Under the pieces are notes generated by a model. It saw only the letters and a program-made list of their open reading frames with translations, searched no databases and was not told where the DNA came from. A stretch of 64,000 nucleotides of DNA from Clitoria ternatea. Lineage: Eukaryota > Streptophyta > Magnoliopsida > Fabales > Fabaceae. Made by a program: the position numbers and the translations under genes. The stretch is taken from positions 32,614,501 to 32,678,500 of the forward strand of contig CM075675.1 of assembly GCA_037962975.1 (NCBI GenBank). The letters are read 5' to 3'. Below, in pieces: positions 43,843-55,246 of the stretch (position 1 is the first letter of the stretch; the number at the start of each line of letters is the position of its first letter).

Positions 43843-44807
43843 ATTCTTTTATCTAAAGAAGTAACTACTGTACTAAGTTCATTAACTTGTTTTCTGATTT
43901 TTTCTATCTGATCTTCTTTTTGATATAGATTATCTCTTCTTGTTGGGGAAACTAATTTAGTATCATTACTAATAGCTTCGGTAATAGGGATTAATCTTTC
44001 TTGGGTACTTGATTCGCCAATCTGAAAGGATGGGAATCTCTGACTATGTTCTCTAAGGAAATTTTTCTGTACTTGATCGGTTTTAATAATCGTACTTGTT
44101 TCGCTAAATATCTTGTTAGTATATAACCTGTCTAAATGTTTATACTGAAGACTAATAGCACTGTTTGTTAATGAATAAGCTATTCTATAACAAACGACTA
44201 ACGGAATATCTCCTTGTTTCATTAAATCTTGCTTTCGAAATTCACATATGACTCCTATACAATTATCAAATGATTTTGTGACTAAGGGAATAGGATATTG
44301 TAGGGTTACATTGAATTTTATAACGCCATATCCTAGATCCCCTTCTATCTGTCCTAAAAGACTATATCTTTTATCTTGAATTCTATTATCTTCGACTTTT
44401 ATTACTACTGGTGTAGCAATTCCTTCTCTAAAAGTACTTCTTATGACTATCTGGATAACATTCACATGTATATATCCTATTTTCTTTTTATCACTTTCTT
44501 TTATTTTTCTTAATCTTTCATAGACCTGACTAACCTTTACTACTGGTGCCTGAAATTTGACTGTTGCTTGTTCAATGGGAACGTTTTGTTCTCCACACAT
44601 GATTCCATTGTAAATAATATTTTTCCTACTTATTCTTTCTAGAATCTTTTGACTTATACCTTCATTAGATTCTAAATCTAATTGCCCATTATTTTTAACT
44701 TTAGTTACTAGTTTATTGTCTAACAATATATCAACTAAATAACTTCCTTCTTCTTCGTGGGAAACTATCTCTTGGTATTCTGATATACTAGATTCTTCTT
44801 TAGACAT
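43839..44807 (-). CDS. Viral movement protein, full length 322 aa (segment B)
   Basis: The only complete copy in the window. The ATG is the complement of 44805-44807 and overlaps the retropepsin-like ORF by eight bases. A 30K-superfamily movement protein: N-terminal helical acidic stretch, then the beta-rich core (YIHVNVIQIVIRSTF, GDLGYGVIKFNVTL, CIGVICEFRKQD, YRIAYSLTNS) and a C-terminal coiled coil (DQIEKIRKQVNELSTVV), as expected for interaction with the virion-associated protein. Such proteins form tubules through plasmodesmata. Confidence 0.92.
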   Translation of the reverse strand: MSKEESSISEYQEIVSHEEEGSYLVDILLDNKLVTKVKNNGQLDLESNEGISQKILERISRKNIIYNGIMCGEQNVPIEQATVKFQAPVVKVSQVYERLRKIKESDKKKIGYIHVNVIQIVIRSTFREGIATPVVIKVEDNRIQDKRYSLLGQIEGDLGYGVIKFNVTLQYPIPLVTKSFDNCIGVICEFRKQDLMKQGDIPLVVCYRIAYSLTNSAISLQYKHLDRLYTNKIFSETSTIIKTDQVQKNFLREHSQRFPSFQIGESSTQERLIPITEAISNDTKLVSPTRRDNLYQKEDQIEKIRKQVNELSTVVTSLDKRI

Positions 44808-45231
44808 TATAGATAGCGTTCTGAATATCCTTGTAAAACATATTAATTCTTGGAATTACTATGTTATCTAAAATTAACTGATTACTGGTTATCTTATAAT
44901 TAAAGTTCTCAAGGAAATCTATTCCTAAAAGGACTTTCTTTTTTTCTGGATTTTTTCTATTATCTAAAGGAATTTCTAAATCTATCTTTATATCTTTTGT
45001 AAAAATTATTTCTACACTGGCTAATTTATTATTCATAACTTCTTCATTATCATAAGTAATATATGATATCGGATTTCCTCCATCATATATTTCATTTACT
45101 AAATCTCTTGAAATATATGAACAACATGCTCCGGTGTCTATTAAAACTATACATAATTGCTGATTAACATAGGCAATAATATGATACTGACTATAATTCT
45201 GTTTATCTAATTTTATCTGATATGTTTTCAT
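44800..45231 (-). CDS. Stand-alone retropepsin-like ORF, 143 aa (segment B)
   Basis: Intact second copy of the ORF at 42889-43320, with ATG complementary to 45229-45231. DTGA and LLGIDFL are both kept. It differs from segment A at a few residues (for example Asp for Asn at position 9 and Tyr for His at 39). It is followed by the complete movement-protein gene. Confidence 0.82.
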   Translation of the reverse strand: MKTYQIKLDKQNYSQYHIIAYVNQQLCIVLIDTGACCSYISRDLVNEIYDGGNPISYITYDNEEVMNNKLASVEIIFTKDIKIDLEIPLDNRKNPEKKKVLLGIDFLENFNYKITSNQLILDNIVIPRINMFYKDIQNAIYNV

Positions 45232-45780
45232 AATCAAATTAACTTCTTATTTTTGAAATTAAGGTTTATAGTTTTCAAATATACCTGTAATGTCGATAAA
45301 ATTTTCTCTTTCTGAAACGCTTACGAACTCCAGCACTTCCACGCCTTCCTGGCTTCAATTGTGCGAGTTTCCAACTGCGCTATTCATCAGAGTTTGTTGG
45401 AGATAAGGATTATCGATCTTACTGTATATTCTACTTACTATAGAACCTTATAAAGGTTTTAGTGACTCATATTTTCTGAAATTCAAACTTTTATTTCTGA
45501 TAAACTGGGATACATAGAGAATTCTTGATCTGATTGTGAATCAGCTCGTGAATTCTGATTATACAAGATAGGTTTATATAGACAAAATGAATGCATAGGT
45601 CACATCATTTTTGTCGGGAAAATTTAAAATCTACGCTATTTTACATAAAGTAAAGTAAAAGGAAAGGTCATCTGTAACCGACAGGTCACTTCATCCTTCC
45701 ATTATTTTCCTTAGTGTCTTATGACGTAAGGGCTTACGTCATCTTCTAGTGCCTTCGACTAGATGTAAGAACTTACATCA
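45232..45780 (-). promoter_or_regulatory. Viral large intergenic region and promoter (segment B)
   Basis: Minus-strand copy of 42340-42888. The as-1-like palindrome is the complement of 45722-45741, TATATAA the complement of 45574-45580 and AATAAA the complement of 45490-45495. The weaker upstream palindrome is changed (ACATCT instead of ACGTCT), losing one TGACG-type half. Transcription would run left toward segment A. Confidence 0.82.
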
Positions 45781-47022
45781 TTCTTCTTTTTCAATTTCGA
45801 GATCGGATGACAGCTGTTCGCATAGTTTGCAAATATGGTCTTCCGAAAAATCTTTTTGCAACTTAAGGCATACTTCCTTTTTGACATCTTCTGAAAATTC
45901 GAATTCATTTTTAACGAGTCGAATGAGGAACTCACTAAGTATCTGCACATCTTGTTCAGCGGGTGGCTTAGATTGCTGGCTCCAAATTATTGTTGATCTG
46001 GCAGAGTAGTTGATACGTCCTTGAATTTTTATGCCTCTTTGTAGGATAAAGGTATAGTTTTCTAAAAACGCGTCGAGCTCATTGACTTCTTCTATTTCTC
46101 CAATTACTGGATAGTTGGAGTTACTTGCCCCTATCTGACAAAGCTGAATAGCTGGCTGGACTATTTCTCCGTTACTATCGAATTCTGGACTGGTTGAACA
46201 AATACGGAGAAATCCTTGACGAATTCCCTTCTCAGATTTTAACATCCTCTGAGAATATACCTGAATTGCTCTTTTCATTTTTTCTGGAAAAAACTGAAAT
46301 AATTCAAGACTATTAAAGTAAATAGTATGGATAAATCCACACTGATATAACATAAATGTCTTGATTGGATCAGCTTCGGGTAGAACAATTGCTTTTGGAC
46401 CAAGTGCTTTTGAATCTGCTGGGTAGATGCTTGTGACCTTATCTTCGTCTGAATATTTCATAAGAAATTGAAATTCTTCATCAAAGATTTTCTTTGTTAA
46501 TCTCTTTTGTTGCTGTAATTCCTGCTTGTTGAGGATACTGTCTATAGTCTTTGGTGTCGGAATTTTTCCTAGACTGATCATACGAGTTGGCTGCTTCTTA
46601 GGCTCTTGGAGCTTTTCCAAATACTCCTTGTTAACCTTGATTGCTTCCTGATTGTCTTTGTCGAGACTTTCTTGAGCTTCTTTTTTGCTAAGAAACCTCT
46701 TATGTTTGATATTTTTTACTCCTGTAATAAATAGACTGGCTTTTCCCCAATCATCATAGATACCTCTTCCTAGTCCATTGTAGATGACATAATATTTCTT
46801 TGCTCTTTCTTCTTCGTCATACTTTGCTGGACTTGATGCTTCTTGCTGCTTGGTTTCTGTTTTTGTCTGGTTGAACATTTGTTCTGTCTGAGATATTGTA
46901 TTTATCTCCTTTTCTTTTTCTGCAATCTCCTTCTGGATTTTGCTGACTAATGACTTTTTCTCTTCAATCTCTTCCTTTAGTTGTTTTTTCTTTTCAGCTA
47001 GCATTTTTAGCACTTCCTCCAT
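45778..47022 (-). CDS. Viral transactivator/viroplasmin, intact 414 aa (segment B)
   Basis: The only unbroken copy. The coiled-coil N-terminus (residues 1-60) is followed by the viroplasmin domain at 75-120 (YYVIYNGLGRGIYDDWG) and a long central domain with KMKRAIQVYSQRMLKSEKG, which corresponds to the translation-transactivation region of the family. The C-terminal end is rich in acidic residues. It lacks the extra A found in A and C. Just upstream, the segment breaks at 47037-47040, so nothing of the RT gene remains in B except its last bases. Confidence 0.9.
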   Translation of the reverse strand: MEEVLKMLAEKKKQLKEEIEEKKSLVSKIQKEIAEKEKEINTISQTEQMFNQTKTETKQQEASSPAKYDEEERAKKYYVIYNGLGRGIYDDWGKASLFITGVKNIKHKRFLSKKEAQESLDKDNQEAIKVNKEYLEKLQEPKKQPTRMISLGKIPTPKTIDSILNKQELQQQKRLTKKIFDEEFQFLMKYSDEDKVTSIYPADSKALGPKAIVLPEADPIKTFMLYQCGFIHTIYFNSLELFQFFPEKMKRAIQVYSQRMLKSEKGIRQGFLRICSTSPEFDSNGEIVQPAIQLCQIGASNSNYPVIGEIEEVNELDAFLENYTFILQRGIKIQGRINYSARSTIIWSQQSKPPAEQDVQILSEFLIRLVKNEFEFSEDVKKEVCLKLQKDFSEDHICKLCEQLSSDLEIEKEE

Positions 47023-47036
47023 TCTCGTGTTAAAGT

Positions 47037-48685
47037 GTCTTTTAAAAACCCAAATTTATACAGCCATAGAAGAAGAGGTTATAAAACTCTTAGATGACAT
47101 TTGTAGTCAAAACCCTTTAGACCCACAGAAAAACAAAAATCAAATAGTAGTTCACATAGACCTAGTCGACCCAACTAAGGAAGTTAATGTTCAAAATAGA
47201 ATTCCTTATACTCAAAAAGATATAGATGAATTTCGGGAAGAAACGACCAAGCAAATTGAATTAGGTATTCTTAGACACTCAAAAAGTCCACATAGTGCAC
47301 CAGCATTTTATGTAGAAAATCATAATGAAATAAAGAGAGGAAAAAGAAGATTAGTTATTAATTACAAAGAAATGAATAAAGCAACAAAAGGCGATGCATA
47401 TAAGCTACCTAGACAAGATTACATTTTTAATAAAATTAGAGAATCCAATTGGTTTAGTACATTAGATGCTAAGTCAGGATTTCTTCAGTTAAGATTAGAT
47501 GAAGAAACAAAGCCATTAACTGCATTTAGTTGTCCTCCGCAGATGCATTTAGAATATAATGTTATGCCAATGGGACTCAAGCAGGCACCTAGTCAATTCC
47601 AAAGGTTTATGGATAATAACCTTAAGGGATTAGAATATATCAGTCTTGCATATATAGATGACATAATTGTTTTTACAAAAGGATCAAAAGATCACCATTT
47701 AAAGCAACTTGCAAAAGTTTTGATACAGTTAGGAAACCATGGTGTTATCCTCAGTAAAGAAAAAGCAAAAATTGCTTTAGAAGAAATTGAGTTTCTTGGA
47801 TTAAAAATTCTGAAAAATGGATTTATTGAACCACAGAAACATCTTTTAGAAAAAATAGCTGAATTTCCAGATCAGCTACAAGACAGAAAGCAAATTCAAA
47901 AATTTCTCGGATGTTTAAATTACATTGAAGAAAAAGGATTTTTCAAAGAATTAGCTAAGGAAAGAAAAGTTTTACAGAAAATGCTATCAGAAAAACTTCC
48001 ATGGAAATGGAATAATTTGGCCACTCTGGCTGTTAAGAAATTAAAAAGAGTTTGTGAAAACTTACCAAGGATGTATGTAGCAAAGCCTAGTGATTTATTG
48101 ATATTAACTACTGATGCTAGTGATACTACATGGGGAACAGTTCTCATGGCAGTACCAAACGCATATGAAGAGTTTTTATCATTTGTCACGACCAACCGTC
48201 CTTCAGAACTTAAGAATTTTCTTAAGAAAAGGGAATTGGGAAAACATTCAGACAAGTCAACTAGTATGCATAACGAAAGTTATGGAGAGAAAACAGAAGA
48301 ATCTGTATCTCGGCAAACTTTCTTAGAAGAAAGTTTAAAAAAGCCAAGACAAGTCATACCAGGATCTTTTCAGATCACCAAATGGTCCTCTGGTACCTTT
48401 AAACCAGCAGAAGAAAATTATACAGTTCATGAAAAAGAACTTTTAGCATTTATAAATGCCTTAAGAAAATTTCAAATAGATTTGAGACCAGTTAAATTTA
48501 TCTTTCAAACAGATAATAGCTGGGTTCAAGGATTTTTGATAAATAAGTTAAAAGAAACATACAATCGAGGAAGACTTGCTCGTTGGAGTATGTTTGTTCA
48601 ACAATTCGATTTTGTTTCTTTACATATTACAGGAACAGAAAATTATCTAGCAGACACTTTAACACGAGAATGGAGGAAGTGCTAA
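47037..48685 (+). pseudogene. Viral protease-RT-RNase H, 5' truncated (segment C)
   Basis: Starts at the B/C breakpoint, about 145 codons into the gene, so the protease domain is gone while RT (YIDD) and RNase H are complete. An open frame runs back through the junction into antisense transactivator sequence to 46940. Those first 30 or so residues are an artefact of the join. A few substitutions separate it from segment A (for example Gly to Glu and Ala to Thr). The 4-bp overlap GTCT at the breakpoint is shared by both partners. Confidence 0.9.
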
Positions 48686-49915
48686 AAATGCTAGCTGAAA
48701 AGAAAAAACAACTAAAGGAAGAGATTGAAGAGAAAAAGTCATTAGTCAGCAAAATCTAGAAGGAGATTGTAGAAAAAGAAAAGGAGATAAATACAATATC
48801 TCAGACAGAACAAATGTTCAACCAGACAAAAACAGAAACCAAGCAGCAAGAAGCATCAAGTCCAGCAAAGTATGACGAAGAAGAAAGAGCAAAGAAATAT
48901 TATGTCATCTACAATGGACTAGGAAGAGGTATCTATGATGATTGGGGAAAAGCCAGTCTATTTATTACAGGAGTAAAAAATATCAGACATAAGAGGTTTC
49001 TTAGCAAAAAAGAAGCTCAAGAAAGTCTCGACAAAGACAATCAGGAAGCAATCAAGGTTAACAAGGAGTATTTGGAAAAGCTCCAAGAGCCTAAGAAGCA
49101 GCCAACTCGTATGATCAGTCTAGGAAAAATTCCGACACCAAAGACTATAGACAGTATCCTCAACAAGCAGGAATTACAGCAACAAAAGAGATTAACAAAG
49201 AAAATCTTTGATGAAGAATTTCAATTTCTTATGAAATATTCAGACGAAGATAAGGTCACAAGCATCTACCCAGCAGATTCAAAAGCACTTGGTCCAAAAG
49301 CAATTGTTCTACCCGAAGCTGATCCAATCAAGACATTTATGTTATATCAGTGTGGATTTATCCATACTATTTACTTTAATAAGTCTTGAATTATTTCAGT
49401 TTTTTCCAGAAAAAATGAAAAGAGCAATTCAGGTATATTCTCAGAGGATGTTAAAATCTGAGAAGGGAATTCGTCAAGGATTTCTCCGTATTTGTTCAAC
49501 CAGTCCAAAATTCGATAGTAACGGAGAAATAGTCCAGCCAGCTATTCAGCTTTGTCAGATAGGGGCAAGTAACTCCAACTATCCAGTAATTGGAGAAATA
49601 GAAGAAGTCAATGAGCTCGACGCGTTTTTAGAAAACTATACCTTTATCCTACAAAGAGGCATAAAAATTCAAGGACGTATCAACTACTCAGCCAGATCAA
49701 CAATAATTTGGAGCCAGCAATCTAAGCCACCCGCTGAACAAGATGTGCAGATACTTAGTGAGTTCCTCATTCGACTCGTTAAAAATGAATTCGAATTTTC
49801 AGAAGATGTCAAAAAGGAAGTATGCCTTAAGTTGCAAAAAGATTTTTCGGAAGACCATATTTGCAAACTATGCGAACAGCTGTCATCCGATCTCGAAATT
49901 GAAAAAGAAGAATGA
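48670..49915 (+). pseudogene. Viral transactivator/viroplasmin, doubly broken (segment C)
   Basis: Carries the same one-base insertion as segment A (about 49381) and in addition a CAG-to-TAG change at codon 30 (48757-48759). It is otherwise almost identical to segment A. The shared insertion means A and C come from one defective parental genome or from one another. Confidence 0.9.
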
Positions 49916-50461
49916 TGTAAGTTCTTACGTCTAGTCGAAGGCACTAGAAGATGACGTAAGCCCTTACGTCATAAGACACTAAGGAAAATAATGGAAGGAT
50001 GAAGTGACCTGTCGGTTACAGATGACCTTTCCTTTTACTTTACTTTATGTAAAATAGCGTAGATTTTAAATTTTCCCGACAAAAATGATGTGACTTATGC
50101 ATTCATTTTGTCTATATAAACCTATCTTGTATAATCAGAATTCACGAGCTGATTCACAATCAGATCAAGAATTCTCTATGTATCCCAGTTTATCAGAAAT
50201 AAAAGTTTGAATTTCAGAAAATATGAGTCACTAAAACCTTTATAAGGTTCTATAGTAAGTAGAATATACAGTAAGATCGATAATCCTTATCTCCAACAAA
50301 CTCTGATGAATAACGCAGTTGGAAACTCGCACAATTGAAGCCAGGAAGGCGTGGAAGTGCTGGAGTTCGTAAGCGTTTCAGAAGGAGAAAATTTTATCGA
50401 CATTACAGGTATATTTGAAAACTATAAACCTTAATTTCAAAAATAAGAAGTTAATTTGATT
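49913..50461 (+). promoter_or_regulatory. Viral large intergenic region and promoter (segment C)
   Basis: Same as 42340-42888 with offset 7573. The as-1-like palindrome is at 49952-49971, TATATAA at 50113-50119 and AATAAA at 50198-50203. It points away from segment B, toward the right flank. Confidence 0.83.
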
Positions 50462-50893
50462 ATAAAAACATATCAGATAAAATTAAATAAACAGAATTAT
50501 AGTCAGTATCATATTATTGCCTATGTTAATCAGCAATTATGTATAGTTTTAATAGACACCGGAGCATGTTGTTCACATATTTCAAGAGATTTAGTAAATG
50601 AAATATATGATAGAGGAAATCCGATATCATATATTACTTATGATAATGAAGAAGTTATGAATAATAAATTAGCCAGTGTAGAAATAATTTTTACAAAAGA
50701 TATGAAGATAGATTTAGAAATTCCTTTAGATAATAGAAAAAATCTAGAAAAAAAGAAAGTCCTTTTAGGAATAGATTTCCTTGAGAACTTTAATTATAAG
50801 ATAACCAGTAATCAGTTAATTTTAGATAACATAGTAATTCCAAGAATTAATATGTTTTACAAGGATATTCAGAACGCTATCTATAATGTCTAA
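50462..50893 (+). pseudogene. Stand-alone retropepsin-like ORF without start codon (segment C)
   Basis: The ATG is changed to ATA at 50462. The body is open, with DTGA and LLGIDFL kept. Other changes include Gly to Arg near residue 51 and Pro to Leu near 95. The next in-frame ATG lies after the catalytic motif, so a normal product is unlikely. Confidence 0.82.
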
Positions 50894-51311
50894 AGAAGAA
50901 TCTAGTATATCAGAATACCAAGAGATAGTTTCCCACGAAGAAGAAGGAAGTTATTTAGTTGATATATTGTTAGACAATAAACTAGTAACTAAAGTTAAAA
51001 ATAATGGTCAATTAGATTTAGAATCTAATGAAGGTATAAGTCAAAAGATTCTAGAAAGAATAAGTAGGAAAAATATTATTTACAATGGAATCATGTGTGG
51101 AGAACAAAACGTTCCCATTGAACAAGCAACAGTCAAATTTCAGGCACCAGTAGTAAAGGTTAGTCAGGTCTATGAAAGATTAAGAAAAATAAAAGAAAGT
51201 GATAAAAAGAAAATAGGATATATACATGTGAATGTTATCCAGATAGTCATAAGAAGTACTTTTAGAGAAGGAATTGCTACACCAGTAGTAATAAAAGTCG
51301 AAGATAATAGA
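50886..51311 (+). pseudogene. Viral movement protein, 3' truncated (segment C)
   Basis: About 142 codons of the movement protein to VEDNR, then host sequence from about 51311. The frame continues for some 49 unrelated residues to 51461. It includes the bases missing between the two ends of segment A. Confidence 0.88.
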
Positions 51312-52156
51312 GTTTACGGTACTAGTGAGTATCATCAGATCATCCCAATAAAGACCCACAACAACGCTAGTTCCACCCTTACCACTGGTGCTAGGTCCCA
51401 ATTAGCAACCACTGACCCTCAACAACAACACGCCACATGCAACATAGTCAAGTTACCATGACTACTCCAATTCTTGTCGCCACCACCACTATATACATTC
51501 GGACTTAGCATTTTATTTTGTATTTTTTTACATATCTTTATATACATTATCATGTAAATTAACATTTTATTTAGTTTTTTTGTATTATTTATAGTTGTGT
51601 TAACCTTATTAATTGTAGTTATAAGTTTTTACATTCATTTAATGAGTTTGATAAAATAATGATAAGAACAATAAAAATAATTATAATAATAAGAAGAAAA
51701 ACAACTACTACAACTATAGTGAAAAAATGGCGTTTACATCATCCCACAAGCTATGTAGTGGCTGCTAATTAGCCTATGCAACATTTGCATCAAGAAATTT
51801 GATGTGTCTCAAATTTAACACAAAACACATTTTTATGTTCGCTATTTCAACATATGGCCAGCTCTACTCGTTAAAGCCATTTATAAATTGATCCAATTAA
51901 ATATTAATCGTAAAATCAAACCAAAAAAGTCAAATTTTAAATAATATTTATAAAATTGTATTGCTTAATTTTTTAAAATTATATCTTATTATTATTTTTC
52001 ATATCATACATAAGTCTTAATTTTTTTTAATGTATTTAGATGTTTATTAGTTTTAATATCAATTTAAGTATAATTTTGTCTCATATTTTTCTTTACCATT
52101 TGAATTTGTGTTTTGTATAAAAAAATAAAGTTTAATAATGAAATAAATTTTATTTA
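51312..52156. other. Right flank of the viral insertion, no gene
   Basis: AT-rich DNA after a short GC-richer stretch (51340-51500). No repeat or gene recognised. Confidence 0.4.
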
Positions 52157-52881
52157 TTAATAAACAAAATATAAGAAAGCGGATAATTGAATCCAATTTA
52201 AAACGTTTTTATTGGGATAGGAATGTATTGGAAAAAGTATAGTATCTAACCTGGAGTTATTGGAGGTAGGACAAAAGATGATATTGTAATCTGTAGAAGA
52301 AGAAGAACACGTAAACCGTATGCTTGCGGGCACTCCTTGTTTTGGCACGCAACTCTCTAGACTCGAATGATTCCCACCGCAACAGAATAACTGCAACCCC
52401 ACCACCTGCCCCTTTTCCGTCACCTTCAACTCCGTCGGACACACGCCGTTCACATCCGTCGTACAACCTGAGCTGCTGCAGTTCCTCCCCGTACCGTTGT
52501 ACCCTTCCACCAAGCTCACGTCATAGAAATCCTGGCCGTTGGCGCCGCCAGTGGTCATCTCCACTAGCGTCGCCGGCGATGCAGGAGAAGTTCCCGGTGG
52601 CGGCCGGTCCATGTGGCAGGTGCGGTTACAGTGAAAGAATCGCCTGTTTCTAGAAGGAAACTTTGTTGTTTTCCACCGAAGTCATTGTAGCTGGCCACAC
52701 TGTGTAGTTTTACATTGGTTAACGAGAGTGAATTTCGCCGAATCGACCCCTGCAAATTAATTCTAATACTATATAAGAAATATTTGATAGTTGTGATTCA
52801 TTTGTTTCTGAATTGATTACCTGATGTTGATAATTGAAGTGTTAGTAGGAAAAGTGGAAGCAACCATGTTGGATGACCCAT
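52157..52881 (-). pseudogene. Thaumatin-like protein (PR-5 family) pseudogene
   Basis: Exon 1 (complement of 52821-52881) encodes a signal peptide, MGHPTWLLPLFLLTLQLSTS, followed by a GT-AG intron of 71 bases (52750-52820). Exon 2 begins with AKFTLVNQCKTT, the thaumatin start, but frame changes follow in the VWP region and again before TGDSFTVTAPATWTGR. The next open piece has GTSPATLVEM-like sequence, GQDFYDVSLVEGYN, GCTTDVNGVCPTELKV and FCCGG, all family landmarks. It lacks much of the cysteine-rich CKSAC and AYSYAYDD region. Intact members are about 225-250 residues with 16 cysteines. The normal product is a secreted defence protein; this copy cannot make it. Confidence 0.85.
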
Positions 52882-55246
52882 ATGGAGAAATATGAAAGAA
52901 GAACCCGTTATGAATTTTCAGAGGGGCTGCTCCATTAGTGACTTTATTCTATCAGTTCTTCGCATTAGGGCCCAAGTTGACCTGTTGACTGACACCAATA
53001 ATAATGTCTGTGAGGACACTTTAAATTTAATTATAATGTGAAATCGAATTTATGGAATGTAATACCAAAAATTTTACGACCTACACGAATAAGACATATC
53101 AAAATAAATAATATTAAATTAGGTTTTCTTAAACGTGATTAAAGGAAATACAGAGGGTAAAATATACCACCCGTAAAATTCACTTTTACTCTGCTTCATC
53201 AATGCTCAATGCTCAATGGTTGAGATTCTTATACATGGGAATAGCACGTTCTTCCTAGAATCCTAGTGAACTGCTTTCCCAAAAAAGATTGTGTGATCCC
53301 ATTGTTGATTTTCTTAACTTGTCTGTGGTATGATCCCTGTCTTGTTGGGAGTGTGGCATGAAATAAAGTATAATTAATAGGGAATGAATTAATTTCAGGG
53401 TTAAATGTTGTTTTACATCCTATATTTTACCGATTAATTGGATCTGGTTTTTATATTAAATTTTTATTGTCTTGGATTCCTTAGTTTTAAAAATAAATCA
53501 AAATATATATATTTATATTATGTTTAATTTTTATTGGTTTTTGTATGACCAATTTCAATTACACATTAAAATTTATAAACTTACAACATGTTGTCGCTTT
53601 TGAAAATATTCCATAAGTATCCCTTCAAAAGTAATTCTGCTCATCACACGTTATGTGTTTGAATTTGGTAGATAAGACTTTTAGCGGAAATTTTCTAGAT
53701 ACATTTGAATATAAAATATTAAATTGTTTACTATTTGTACCAAGATTGATAAATAGACTCTGCAGATACTTGTATAGTTATATATAGAGTTTGAAAAGTC
53801 AGCAGCAGTGGCGTGTAGATCAAGAATGTAAAATATGGCGATGCAAGCTTTAAATTTGTGATGACAGAGGCTCTGGGTCCCTTTTGCGTTGAAATCAATT
53901 ACATGTGTAATGCATGCATTTAAATTGGAATCTATATTTGCGCACTTTGGACTTGAGAGAGCACGACAAACAACTTTCGGCTAGCTCACGAATTATTGAA
54001 AAAACAATACACTTGTAGTACCTTCGTTCACGGGGTTTCTTCTTTTATGGGTTCTCTTGTCCCAAACTTTTAAAACTAGATCGGGATCCATCTTTGAATT
54101 CATAAGGGTTATTGATTGAGTTGGTGGTAATAATTAATTATTATTTTATATATTTAATAATAATTAATTATATCAAAATAATATATTATTTATAAAAAAA
54201 TCTAATAAGTGCATTAAAATTTAAATTTTATATGATAAAAAATGTTTAAAATAGATCATATATCATACCATGTTTAAAAAGTCTAAAATATATTAGTCCA
54301 AACTAAGTAAAATAAAAGAGATATTATTTTTTCTAAAAATGCATTAACTAACTTGGAGTTAGAGTGAAAAATAGTTTTTCTAGTTTTTGACTGGTTTTTT
54401 GGTACACCTGAACTAAGGAGGTTCTAGTTCCCGGCCCGACCAGCCAATCTGGTCCGGTTCCAACAACCATAGTCAAAAAAGGCTACCCAGTTTGTGGATG
54501 AAAATGAAAAATGAAATGCTAATGCTAATGCTAATGGTTTGCATTTATGGAGACAGATAATAGAGTTATCCCTAACTTGTGTTTGGGAGTGTCTTTAAGC
54601 CTGAATTGACCAGATGAACGCATAATGCCAATGGAATATTTATAATTAAATAGAAAAACCTTTTTTATTTTTTAAAAATATTAAACTTTGTATGGATGCT
54701 ATTTTAGAAATCATGTAAGATTATATTAATGTTAATTTTATAGATTTTTTTTTATTTTTTGAAATGTATACGTATAAAGTTGTACATGTTAAAAAACACT
54801 CATAAATACTAATGATTGTTTTATTCAAAAAATGTTTTTTATTTCTATTTTTCGTTCTTTTTCAATTACAAAATTATTAATTTTATTTTTAAAATTTATA
54901 TAGAAATAAAAAATATTTTTTAAATTTTTACTATTTTGTTTATAAAGTTTTTAAAAATAAAAATAAAATGATAATTTTATAATAAAATGAAAATATAGAA
55001 AATATTCTCCCAAGCTAGAATAATCATTCTAAAAACCATTATATTCTTTTACAAAATACAAAACTGATCCAAATAAACTGAAATCAAACAAACCAAAAAG
55101 TAAAAAAAATTGAAACCACAAAAACTACTTTTCCTGGGCGATTCGATTTAGTTTTCAATTCCACCTCTGGAAACCAAACCAAACTAAACTGAACCACACC
55201 CTTATTACATGTTCTACCCCTAATATTTGTTCCATTGAATTTGTTT
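52882..55246. other. AT-rich intergenic stretch, no gene
   Basis: No open frame of note. Phrases rich in AACCAAACCAAAC and GGTCCGGTT (54380-54480, 55020-55200) look like ends of an old non-autonomous DNA transposon, but I could not pair termini. Confidence 0.35.

Larger units (their letters stand above)
35363..51311. mobile_element. Endogenous soymovirus-like pararetrovirus, three rearranged segments
   Basis: Segment A (35363-43438, plus) is about one full circular genome opened inside the movement-protein gene. Segment B (43452-47040, minus) runs from the transactivator start to just past the primer site. Segment C (47037-51311, plus) runs from inside the protease-RT gene to inside the movement-protein gene. 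A and C are collinear with a constant 7573-bp offset. Joining overlapping parts gives a unit of about 8.11 kb, in the range of soymoviruses. Gene order, a primer site within the ORF after the movement protein, and separate small ORFs before the coat protein fit Soymovirus better than Caulimovirus. There is no integrase, so insertion was through host DNA repair. Near-identity of segments implies recent arrival. Confidence 0.93.

Noticed and set aside
35363..51311. LTR retrotransposon as the source of the RT at 39-41 kb
   Set aside because: No integrase and no LTRs; coat, movement and transactivator genes are present, so it is a pararetrovirus.
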